Below, one piece after another: positions 1 through 10,285 of a DNA stretch of 64,000 bases (positions are counted from its first letter, which is position 1; every line of letters starts with the position of its first letter). The stretch comes from Pocillopora verrucosa. Its lineage: Eukaryota; Cnidaria; Anthozoa; Scleractinia; Pocilloporidae. Where the stretch lies: positions 23,885,436 through 23,949,435 of the forward strand of contig NC_089315.1 of NCBI RefSeq assembly GCF_036669915.1, in the 5' to 3' direction. A program made the translations under genes and the position numbers. The notes beneath the pieces are model-generated. The model searched no databases and was not told where the DNA came from. It worked only from the letters and a program-made list of their open reading frames with translations.

Positions 1-234
1 AGAATAGAGTCTTCAAATTGATATCATCCCTATTCTTGAGCCTCACGGATGAGTCAGACTTTTCTTTGCAAAGTTTTTTTTTCATTTGTTTTACACTTGT
101 TTACTGAGTCTAGTTTATGAGGTTGGATGCAGGGCAACAAATATATTTTTTTCATTTTCTTTTCAAAAACATACATGTCTATTATCAAGTCCCATTTATT
201 TCTAACAATACAGAATGTTATCAGACATTTCTAA
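1..234. other. AT-rich flank left of the duplication
   Basis: I see no gene here. The stretch lies left of the point where unit A begins to match unit B. If unit A ever had further DIS3L exons they would lie beyond base 1. Confidence 0.4.
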
Positions 235-2622
235 TATCTTCTTTCTTTTCTGCAACTGAGTCTCCATTTCAAGGTTTTCAAGGCATTGTGTGAAGCCTCG
301 GTCAAAATTTTGTGGCACTTTTGTCAATATCAGTCTAATATTGACCAATGATTGACAGTTACTGCAGGTTTGCAAACACTTGCTCACCTATTCACTATGC
401 CAGTGATGAGTACATCAGAGTCTAGCGAGTCCTATCTATCTGACATACCCTTGCTAAGAATAAAGAAAATCACTGTTAAACAATTATGTAATGAAATCAA
501 TTTATTTGCAAAATAAGCTGGGTGTTTTTGTTTTATTTTTCACGTTGGTTGGGTTGATAAGCATTGAGAGTCTCAACTTCTTGCCAAGATCAGCTTATAG
601 CTGAATAAATATAGCATAATGTCCAAATGTATGTGTAACAGTTTGAAATGAGATAATTCAAGGTAAGCATTATGTTACAAGGACCTCAGTCCTTCCTCTC
701 TTGGTATTCAAGTTCGTTTAGTGCAAACCCTAACTTCATGCACTGGAATAAGCTGCATTTAAATGTAATGATATCATAGAGTTACAACAGAGGAAACATA
801 GTATACCCTCACTTTTGAACAAATGCCTTATCTTGTGCACAATGTTTGTTGACATTGAGAAATCCTTGCAAGAAACAACCCCTGGTAAGAATCCAAAAGA
901 CATTTCTACAGTAACAATGGTACTAAGCTTGAGGTTTCTATGGCATGATATGCATAGTTGATCAACTATCATGTAAAATACAAAAGAGACATTTCTGTTC
1001 GTTAACAACTGCACACCAATAGGCAACTCACTTTATCCCTTTAAATCCCAATATCAACATGTATATTCTCATCACTGTTCTCCATATGTTTCTTATTTAA
1101 CTGATTGAGAGAATTAGTCCGAACATCAAGACATTTCATCTTTGGTGATCATTTCATTCATTCTTATAAACTGTACATTTGATCAGGTGGTAATATTGTT
1201 AAGAGAAATTAGATGCCACTGTTGGGACTTAAAGGGTTACTCACCGAGGTGTGCAGACATGTTAATCTATCATAGAATAGTTAGCCAGTATTAAAGCTGA
1301 TTATATTCAAAAAAATTTCTAATAATTAACCATACTTCTCATCTTCAGTGAAAAAAAAAATTTTAAAAAAATGGTCACATATTTTAAGTCAGTCTATGTC
1401 CTCAACATAGCTTCACCTCCACTGCCACTCTTCTGAAGACTCCTTGGATTCCCTGGAAACATAAGCCCCATCACAGAACTCATTACTGAATATGATGCTC
1501 TGTTGCCTGTTATTGTTCACAATATCTTTTAATTGAGATTGAAGTTTTCTCCCTCCTTGATGCTGGACCTATGAAAACATTTACAGAAGTGCTTCATGTA
1601 CAAGTGCATTGATTGACTTATCTGGTAAAGGAATATCCACTCATAACTAAAAATAAATGTGTTCTTGGCCTTTTTAGCTCGGTGCTATAAAGTTAGCAAA
1701 CTAAAAATGACATATTTCACTCATGATAAGACAATAAAATATGTTAAAAAGAAGGCATATCAACAAATGTTGTACTTGCTTGTTCTTATGTGAGATGTTT
1801 AATTATACCTTTAAGCATTGATTCTGAAAATTAAACATCTATCTGCTATAAAATATCCATAGATCTACATTCTGAAAAATACACAAAAAGGTGTTCTGTG
1901 CTTACATAATTAAACACTGTTTCAAAGAAAATTACTCCTTGTAGTTCTGCACTCTCAAGTATTTCAAGAAACAGCCTTGAAACCTGAAATAAAACACCAA
2001 AGAATCAGTTCAAGGCAATTAACCACGTAGTTTGGCTTAATTGTGTGTTGTTCTTGTCCTGACACAACCATTAATTTTTCATTTTTTTTTAAATTAAAAA
2101 CTTGAATGCCTTCACTGTCCAACCATCACATCAGTGCTTGTAATTAACTATTAGTACATTCTTGCAAACTAAAATCCCTGAGGATCTAGGGATATCAGTT
2201 TGAACTCCAAATCAAACCTCATCAAATGCCCAGTGCCTGTTCACAGAGCATGGCCATTTGCAGAGCATTTGTGATTTTTTTCTGTCTTACCATCCATTTC
2301 ACACTGTAGATTGCCTTTGATGGATGACCCTCAGGAAAAAAATTTTATCCTCAAGAAAAACATCACTTCAGAAGGTTCATGTGATATGTCAGGGCATAAT
2401 ACTGAGACCACCACAAGTAATTTTCTGGCTAAGCTGGCTACAGATTTGAAAGGTGTAACTCCATACTACAGTCAACTACAAACTGCTACAAAGCCTTGGT
2501 TTCAAATGCAATCTATTGCTTTCACCATTATTTTTTTTGTCAAAGAACTGTTTGCACAATGAAGTATAGTGTTATAAGGAAATATTACTGAAAGGTTTAC
2601 TTTGCACAAGTCTAATAGGCCA

Positions 2623-4775
2623 TAGGGTCTGTGTCATTCATCCATTCAATTTTCGTTTAAAATCAAAATTGAAAATATATCAATTTTTGATTTTCATTAC
2701 TTTTTATCATAAAAAATACGAAAGTGCCCAATTTTTGACTTTTTTTTCCTTTTGATAGAATATTGAAACATAACATTTTTTTTACTTTAATCCTGTCAAC
2801 AATAAAGAGAAAAATTGAACTGAGCGGCAATTTTGCTTTTCCGGCCATGTTGCAGTCTGTGGCATGGCTTGGAAAAATTGAAAATTACAATCAATTTTCA
2901 ATTTTTGTTTTTTCGGCCAAAAATAAAAATAAAATAAGTTTATTAGACTTAAGTGCTTGTTGTTCACTATTTTCTTCTTTTTTCTACCTTCACTTCCTTG
3001 TTTGTATAGCCGTCTGTATGAGCACCATTCAGAGTTCAAAATACTTTTTCAACTTTTAGCGTGAATTTAGGCTTTTGTTAAGGCTCGTTTTTTTCCCAGC
3101 TGTCAATAATAAATGAGCAGTCAGCACATGTCTTTAACACTCAACATGATTTATTAACAGTACTGAAAGGAATTAAACACTGAATGCGTATGTAACAGCA
3201 TCAGAATCTTTATTTTGGTCAACATGTTTTCTTGCAGAAATTCCCTTTCTACCAAAACATAGTGAACAGCTCAATCAGTTTTCAGCGTTTGTTCAAGCAT
3301 GATCACAAACACTAGAGGTGAATTGTTGAATGTATCTCTTGCCTTGGACTGAATGTAAATTACATGAGCGGCTTCAAAATGTATCTGCCACTAGTTCTTG
3401 GAACATAGGAGGTCCCTTCACATTGTTGTGTGTTATTTCTGCATGAATAATCTTCGCAAGAGCGCCACCTTTTTGTCTTGCATTACCGAAAAGTGGTGTC
3501 CTTGAAAAACTTGCTTGAGAGCCAGTAAGAGAGCCACCATAAGTTAACAAATGACTTAATTGCCCTGTATATGTTGTTCAGCTATCTGTGGGATGTTTGA
3601 TGGCAAATTGGTCAAATCCTCCCCCATGACAAGAAGAGAAGATCCATTGTCTAAGTGCAAGATATTAAATTGTCCTGAGTTAGTCAGCCAGTACATCATG
3701 TCTCCAAACTCATCCCTTAAGTACAACAATTTCGTTTCCACCTGAGAAATACAATTTTTCTTTTTTTCTCTTTTCAGTGTTGAAGATCTCACCCCCAACA
3801 CAACTGTTTGCAGGGTAACCACAGTTAAACATGATTTAAATTTTGTTTAAGATTATTTAATTTTGCATTGTTGCAGTCATGTCATCGGGCGATTTTGCAA
3901 GACTCCAAATGTAGATACAATGTGTACTTGCCTGAAAAGCTTGACAAAGCCTTGAAACTGTCATATCCCCAGCTGCTATTCATAATTTAAGCACTTTTCT
4001 GTCCCTCGTCAAATCAAAGGTTTTACTGCTTGCCATGATGTCAGCGAACGGACAGTCCAAAAGAGCACGAAACTTTTACTTCCTTCACAGACTCCAGGCA
4101 GGCCATTAGGGAGGGGGTGGTATCAGAAACTCCCTCTCCGTCACCTTCCTTCCAACCATGTTTGACAGTATGGTTAAAAAGTCGATATGGCTACATTACC
4201 CACACCAATATGCTCCAATACAAAGTCTAAGATTTTAACTTCTTAGCTAACGTCCAAAGACTGGCTGCTTGCTGTAATGGACAGGACTGAGGAAGACTAA
4301 AGGCTAAACTCTCACTTCATTCCATCCCTTTAAGCAAGGAAGCGGACCTGACCATGGGGACAGGGTGCTGGGGGCAAAAATTACCGTGTGAATGGACCCC
4401 TCCCCCTACCTCTTGGGTAGTTCTGTCTACTATTTTGAGTGTTTTGGCTGAAAAACAAAAATTGAGAATTGCAATCAATTTTCAATTTTTATACTGCCAC
4501 TGAAAACAGAAAAACTAAACCATGCCACAGACTGAAACATTGTCGGAAAAGCAAAATTGCCGCTCTGTTTCATTTTTCTCTTTATTGTTAACAGTATTAA
4601 ATTAAAAATATAAGTTGCGTTTCAATATTCTATTAAAAGGAAAAAAAGTCAAAAATTTTCGATTGGCACTTTCGCATTTTTTATGATAAAAAATAACGAA
4701 AATCAAAGAATTGACGTCAGTTTTCAATTTTTAATTTAAAAAAAAAATTGAACGGACGAATGACACACGGACCCC
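2623..4775. mobile_element. hAT-like foldback DNA transposon, ~2.15 kb
   Basis: The two ends are long inverted repeats of roughly 300 bp (about 2623-2925 and 4445-4775). The tips are TAGGGTCTGTGTCATTC on the left and GGGGTCCGTGTGTCATTC read inward from the right. The flanks are ATAGGCCA (2615-2622) and TTGGGCCA (4776-4783); unit B has the single unoccupied site TTAGGCCA at 18540-18547. An 8-bp duplication with these tips suggests the hAT superfamily. No transposase was recognised inside, so this is probably non-autonomous. Confidence 0.8.
3368..3775 (-). pseudogene. Unrecognised coding-like fragment inside the hAT-like element
   Basis: On the minus strand a stretch opens after a plausible acceptor (TTTCTCAG, about 3745) and reads residues such as DEFGDMMYWLTNSGQF to a stop near 3556. 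After a +1 shift it continues in a second open stretch (SLTGSQASFSRTPLFGNARQ, then HNNVKGPPMFQELVADTF) to a TGA near 3374. The composition looks protein-like rather than random. I do not recognise it; it could be a frameshifted element gene or a captured host exon. Confidence 0.35.
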
Positions 4776-5162
4776 TTGGGCCAAGATCGGTCAAAGTGCG
4801 GTAAACAAACTCAACTTACCAGGCAATCAGGAACAACGTATTGAGTCAGTGATTTACAAAACAAAGTTCCGCTGCCTAAATAACAAAATAAATTAAAGTG
4901 AATGATACTGAACTATAGTATGCTGTAACTAAGATAACAACTTCCAAAGATTGGCTGTCGCTTCCATTGCTTGCAAACGCTTACTTACCTTGTTCGCAAA
5001 CTGCACAAACTTCACTGTGGCAAGGAACATCTTTCAGCGGATAGTGCTCCCGCACAACATCAAGAAGTCGGCCTGTTTTCCTTTTTAGCCTTAGAAGCTT
5101 ATTAGTTTTGATCATATTTCGGCGTTCATGGATATGAAACAACGGCCATTTTTCAAGTGATA

Positions 5163-5171
5163 CTACAACTT
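5163..5171. repeat. Left target-site duplication of the MULE
   Basis: CTACAACTT, identical to 8176-8184 and to the empty site at 18927-18935 in unit B. Confidence 0.92.
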
Positions 5172-5329
5172 GGTCAGCATTAGATTCCATCCACCAAAAC
5201 CACCTCGGTCGAGAGGGACTGAGATGGAATATTTAATAACTTGCAAAACATAACCGAAGATTCTCGGAAATCCGCAAGTGATGTAGCCGAACATTCGAAG
5301 CTGTAAATCCCATGATTCTTGAGGAACAA

Positions 5330-5860
5330 ACAGAAACAGCATAGCGAGAATTTTAAGTCGCGAACCACTGCTTGATGGTAGACATGCAGATAATTTAGGA
5401 TACGTCAATTCTGTTGATGAGGCGCATAAACTTATTGCGGAATTTGAAACAGGATTGACGACGAAGTTTTCTTTCTCTAAAGCTGTCAAAGGTTTCGGGA
5501 ACACCGGTGTATATATATATATTGATGTAGCTCTTTGGCATTACAAAGCTTTGCTATCGCTATTGTGCATTCTCACTAGTTTATCTAGTTCAAGTCCTCT
5601 GGCATGGCTTGGATGATACCACAATTGTGGAATCATTCGGGTTAATTTAATGCTTACACCTCCTTCCTCGGACAGAAGTCACAAAATACTCGGGGAAGAT
5701 GCACGAGATATTTAAGGAGCAAAAATTCGTTTTTTACTGGTGTGCCTTTCCTAATTTTGGGAAGGAAAGTGTTCAATTGCCAGCACGGCATAGATAGAAC
5801 AGCTGGAGAGAAAAGGAAACGAAAATATGCAGAAGAAGTACTGTATATAATAATTTCTTT
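5330..5860 (+). pseudogene. FAR1/WRKY-GCM1-type zinc-finger remnant in the MULE
   Basis: Two plus-strand open pieces lie just inside the left end. The first (about 5340-5501) contains SVDEAHKLIAEFETGLTTKF and then KAVKGFGNTG, ending at a possible donor. The second (about 5715-5860) contains VPFLILGRKVFNCQHGIDR and then a run of Lys and Arg. The order of an acidic helix around DEA, an aromatic residue, KGFG, and then a C-x-H zinc ligand resembles the N-terminal DNA-binding finger of MULE transposases. This is inference from pattern, not from a search. The following catalytic domain was not found. Confidence 0.45.
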
Positions 5861-7987
5861 TTATCCTCAACCTTTGTGTTACTGTCAACTATGGCTTGCT
5901 AATTCGAAAGGTCAAATACATGAATGGGTCATATGACATTGATCTCAGAATACTTTTATGACCAACGTGATAACAGTTCAATCTTGGCTAAATTGAAGAT
6001 GGTTAGAAGTTAACAATTATAAGAACTTTTCACTAACATATGCTGCTGACAAAGGAGAAAATATATGCAATTCTGCATTTTTTGCTTTCTATCAAGCAAT
6101 CATATATTGGCTCCTTATCACACTATGACACTTCCGTTTTGTCGTATTCCAAAAATAACTTGAGAAATACACTGTCACTCATCTTACACTGTTATATTTA
6201 CCTATTACAGAAGGCTGGAAACAAATATTTTGTTTTCAAGAAAATAAGATATCTTGTCCAAGACACAAGGAAGTTTGACTGCAAAACACAGATAAAAATG
6301 CAAGAAATTTTATTTCTTTCAGAGAACAAGGTAGTTCTACTCATGTATAAACAGAACAAATCTGGTTTAATAAATCAGTTATGCGGCATGACTCCTTTTC
6401 TTCCATCCCCACTCAAAACAAGCAAACACACTTATAGACTGAGGTTCCAGTCTGGTCTGCAAATGAAAAGGAGGAAGGTGATCACTGCAAAATTAAGCAT
6501 TAGGGTTCTTATTTATAACATATTGATTATTGTATACTGATATCAAGAAATTAAGGTTGCAAGTAGCAGCCAGCTGAGTTATAGTTTGAGTTTTATCAAG
6601 TCCATCACTTTGTTAAATTTAGAGTAACCTTGTCTTGAGAGAGGGAAATTGAGGAGCTGTAATATACTTATCATCAATTAGGGACCACAAAGAAAAATTT
6701 ATTTATAGAGACTTTTGAAGGAGAGGAGTAAGACTTGTGACAAGCTGGCAGACATATACTAGATAAACTTTACTGCTAAATGGGTTACAATATAAAGTGC
6801 TCAGTATTTGGATCAGCTATGGCTCAACTTAAACTTTGCTTTAGCTTCAAGTTTAATCCTTTGTGGTTTCCTTTCTCTGTGTTTGTTTTTCAAGTTATGT
6901 TACACAAAAGAACACAAAAATGACAAGGAATGCTTTTGAATATTAAGAGGCTGGAATAAGCAAGAAACCAAAACTGAATTTTAAACAGTACAAAGTTAAT
7001 TTGATCTTCCAATGTTATTTAATTTTAACCATTAATAGAATTTGCTATTTAAATTTATCCCCTCCATTTTTCTGGATATTGTGAGAAAAAACAAACAATA
7101 ATCACAAAATGCATGGTATACAATGGTTTGATTCACCAATGTGGCAAAGGCCTTTCACTGTCTATCCATAAAAAGGGAAATAATTTGTAAAATGTAAGAC
7201 ATTCTGCATCTTGAGTGTATACTTATTCATCAATGTGAAATTAAAGGTTACTTGAAATAAATGTGAAAGATTTATAGGATTTTCAGACCCCTGATAACAA
7301 TTTTTGATGTGCTGATTTGTTGTACTTAAAGGTTATGATTTTAGCAGAAATAGTGGAAGAAATTTCTGGACCTGGGATTTTGTTGCAAATGTCTGTTTAA
7401 GTCAGTTAAGAACCCTCCTGTTTCAAGATTACATGATTGCCACACCAGAACCTTTTGCATTCTATATTGTGCACCATGTTATGATTATGGTTTCAGTAAT
7501 AAAAGGTGCTGACTCAAGAACTTTGCAAAATATCTCTACATACAAAGAAATAGATTGTGGTTATGTACTCCAAATAGCAGGTCACATCAGTCTCTTGTAA
7601 GGAAGTAGCAGAAATTGCTATGGTGGTTTTGGTGGATGGAGAGAAACATCTACCAAAACCACTTTATTCTATGTGTCATGAGTTATGATAATCATTAAGA
7701 ACGTTTGGTCGGTCAGCAATTGTGCACCATAAAAAATAATTAGCCAGAGCACTAACTGCTAATTATTGGTATAAATCTTTTGTCTCCCTGAACATCTAAC
7801 AGTGGCTATAGCTAAATTAAAAAAAATATATTGTTGATGGTTTTGGTCAAAGTTTTGGTGGATGTTCCCTAATGACATCCACCAAAACTACGTAACATCT
7901 GAGCACCTTTTAAATACGTGAAATATCTGCATAAAATTGCGTAAAATGTTTTATAATACTACAATCGAACAATTAATTAATACTTAC

Positions 7988-8062
7988 CATTTCGTGAGTA
8001 AAAATTTTTGACGCAATTTCCCAAGCAAATAACACACTTAGGTCATCGGGATAAGTCGGCAT
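7988..8062 (-). CDS. Possible first coding exon of a gene carried by the MULE
   Basis: A 25-codon open stretch begins with ATG at 8062-8060 and ends exactly at a consensus donor (GAAATG|GTAAGT). Its start reads MPTYPDDLSVLFAWEIASK. It lies about 55 bp inside the right inverted repeat, points into the element and is convergent with the zinc-finger pieces. I could not link it to a downstream exon and do not recognise the protein. It may be an accessory element gene or a captured exon. Confidence 0.35.
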
Positions 8063-8175
8063 GTTGTCGTAGCTTCGTAATTTTCATTTAGTTTAACAAG
8101 TCATGAGTTGTCCATCATTCCATCTCAGTCCCTCTCGACCAAGGTGGTTTTGGTGGATGGAATCTAATGCTGACC

Positions 8176-8184
8176 CTACAACTT
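8176..8184. repeat. Right target-site duplication of the MULE
   Basis: CTACAACTT, identical to 5163-5171. It joins directly to sequence homologous to unit B from 18936. Confidence 0.92.
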
Positions 8185-8794
8185 GAACCCGGCGCCATTT
8201 TGCTGATTACATTTCCCAACAGCACTTGCTAGTTAAACTTTTGATTGGTATCCAGTTACCTCGATACCTCGGTCGCAAACAAATACTAAATGCGCATTGG
8301 TCAGTTGAATTGTGCTTACATCTTGTATTTCCTCGCTTTAATGTAAGTTGGCATTTTGTTGGAACCGACAGGTTCCGATAAAAATAATTTGCAAAGTCGT
8401 TGTTTGTAGTTGAGATCCATTTAAAGGCTCTTAACAAGTGGATAAATCGTCTGAGGCATGGGCAGCCCACCATTACCGTAGACCTAATTTGATACTTAGT
8501 CTGTGAAGTTCAACTGTGCACTTGTGCTTCAATATTAAATGTTACCTAGTTCATATTTTGGTATACCTGGTAGTTGAAACGTACTTTTAAACCTATTATT
8601 TTCGTTATCGTGTTTTTTTTCCCAGTTACCACTGAAAGGCCCTAATCTTTTTTTACTTAGAGCACGGTAATTTTCGAGCATGTCGCCAAAGTAAGCGGAC
8701 CAGAGGTTTGAAAGATATAACTCTTTTTTACTTATTAAATATCAATCAAGGGTCGTCATTTTGACACAAAGCTAACGAAAATTATTGCCGTTAT

Positions 8795-8800
8795 TATAAA
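8795..8800 (+). promoter_or_regulatory. TATA box, coiled-coil gene copy A
   Basis: TATAAA lies 187 bp upstream of the chosen ATG and is kept in unit B. Inverted CCAAT boxes (ATTGG) occur nearby, for example about 8840. An in-frame ATG at 8816 falls only about 16 bp after the box, probably upstream of the transcription start, which favours the ATG at 8987. Confidence 0.5.
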
Positions 8801-8986
8801 TTCGCTCGCGCTTAAATGACAGTGCCTGAAATGAAACCTGATTGGTTTATCAAATCTCGCGCGCGCTTGAATCTCTTTTGTTATGTCACAATCTGGGAAA
8901 TCCATTCGCATGAAAATACTGTCCAGAGAGACTTATATTTCAAAGCGCGTAAACTTTATTCAGATACAACCCAGCAAAAGCTAAAA

Positions 8987-10285
8987 ATGGGATCTGCTTT
9001 AAGTTCATACAAATCTAAGAGAAGAGATAAGAAAGAATATAAGAGGTGAGTAAACATTTTTCCGCTTGGAGGAAAATATTCAGATGCTCTTGCGACTCGG
9101 TTTTTTCTATGGACATTGATCACATCGTCTATATTTTTTTACCGTCGAGTAGGAAACTAAGAGAGCAACTGAAAGAAGCACAAGAACACGTAGCTCGTCT
9201 CCAGGAACAACTTCAGTGTGCAAATGAGTAAGTTCATTGGAGTGATGTTTGCTGGGGTGGCTGATTCTTTCTCGATTAAACTTCTTTTCCTTGACTTTCT
9301 CCTTTTTATACCTAATCGTAAAATCCGAGTAAAAAGTCCATATGCACTAGTTATGTAACTATCTTTAGCTAGGAGGGTTTCATCTGGGTTATTCTGACAA
9401 ATAGAGAGGGACTGTGTATTGAGGTGGTTACCTAGTATTTCTAGCTCTTGTTAGACCAGTATTTCTAGCTCTTAGTAGACGCAAAGAAGGTGGATAATTT
9501 GTTCTATCTGAGACCTTTTTTAGTTTTTTCTTTTCTTCAAAGTCTTATTTTGTAAACCTAAAATTAGCACTTGCTAATACAATTCACCATTATTGTTCAT
9601 TACATGTGTGGGCTAATTATTCTTGTTCGTTCTCTTTTGACATTTTATTTAGATTACTTGAGGCCTTTCAAAGGTCACGCATCGCCCCTAACATAGGGCC
9701 TGGAACACAGAAATATCGAGCAGCCACTGAAATGATGAAAGAAATTGAAGCTTTGGAGCGAAAGCTTTTCTTTGAGCAAGTTGCTCTGAATGTTACAGAA
9801 AATAGATGTGACTTTCTGGATGACAACTACCGGTAATCAAATCGTTGTTAAATAATAAAAAGTTAAATACAAAAGTTGTAATTCTTCACACCAAAATATT
9901 GTGAGTTCTCAAATAATCAGAAGACTCTATAATAGAACTCAGTCAGTGCATAGAGTGTTTGGAGATCGGCAAGTATGGAGGGGAGGGGAGAGAATGAAAG
10001 CTAGTGCTCTCAAATGGGGCAAATCAGGAAAAAAATCATGTCAAGCTATAAATATGTTTTATCTCTTTTTACAGTCTTCTTCACGACAACGAGACAAACC
10101 TTTACTGGCAGAAGTCATCCTGTAAAACAAACCTGGAGGCCTTGAAAAAGAAACAAGAGGCCATTCAGTTCAGTCGATTCAAAGACGAAAATCCGCTGGA
10201 ACAGTGGGTCGTCTGCTCGCTTCCAAATCTTTACTTCGGAAGAGTTGACATCCCATCATCATGGCATTCGTGTTCTCTTAGTTGA
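8987..10285 (+). CDS. Unrecognised small coiled-coil protein, copy A (4 exons)
   Basis: The model is 8987-9045, 9153-9227, 9653-9832 and 10075-10285, each intron GT-AG and each junction in phase 2. It gives 174 residues. I do not recognise the protein. It begins MGSALSSYKSKRRDKKEYKR, a good context for N-myristoylation followed by a basic stretch, so membrane attachment is plausible. Residues from about 21 to 45 (KLREQLKEAQEHVARLQEQ) and the segment around EIEALERKLFFEQ look like short coiled coils. The C-terminal part contains LYWQKSSC, FSRFKDENPLEQWVV and LPNLYFGR. The start has an AAAATGG context. The gene is head-to-head with the DIS3L fragment and convergent with the GPCR. Copy B has the same exon structure and stays open, which argues for a real gene. 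Confidence 0.75.

Larger units (their letters stand above)
1417..5115 (-). pseudogene. DIS3L: DIS3L-like exonuclease 5' fragment, copy A (broken)
   Basis: Four exons encode the N-terminal part of a DIS3-like exonuclease 1 relative, the cytoplasmic exosome 3'-5' ribonuclease family. They are 4989-5115 (start ATG at 5115-5113), 2178-2236, 1906-1983 and 1417-1568, with splice phases 1, 0, 0 and 2. Exon 1 shows the family signature VVREHYPLKDVPCHSEVC; exon 4 shows KDIVNNNRQQSIIFSNEFC. Lesions: the exon 2 donor reads GG instead of GT at 2177-2176, and exons 5-7, present in unit B, are deleted between exon 4 and about base 1300. A hAT-like element sits in intron 1 and a MULE lies 56 bp upstream of the ATG. 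The RNB catalytic domain is absent from the window. The family call comes from remembered sequence similarity and is firm; the pseudogene call rests on the broken donor and lost exons. Confidence 0.82.
5172..8175. mobile_element. Mutator-like (MULE) DNA transposon, 3004 bp
   Basis: The ends are near-perfect 59-bp inverted repeats (5172-5230 and 8117-8175) starting GGTCAGCATTAGATTCC; I see one mismatch. A perfect 9-bp target duplication CTACAACTT flanks them at 5163-5171 and 8176-8184. Unit B has this 9-mer once, at 18927-18935, with nothing inserted. A 9-bp duplication is the mark of the Mutator superfamily. Extra subterminal copies of the GGTTTTGGTGGATG core occur near 7625, 7855 and, inverted, 7880. 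It carries pieces that look like a zinc-finger domain (5330-5860) and a minus-strand exon (7988-8062), but I recognised no DDE transposase core, so it is likely decayed or non-autonomous. Confidence 0.9.

Noticed and set aside
736-1026. 96-codon minus open frame left of DIS3L exon 4
   Set aside because: It does not align with any DIS3L segment and the matching part of unit B is not open in the same way.
2311-2562. Plus-strand open frame also seen in unit B (18160-18543)
   Set aside because: The two frames are alike only because the whole block is duplicated; the lengths and starts differ and it lies in intron 1 of DIS3L.
6040-6540. 166-codon plus open frame inside the MULE
   Set aside because: AT-rich, Ile/Leu/Lys-heavy translation with no recognisable transposase motif; left as unassigned element interior.
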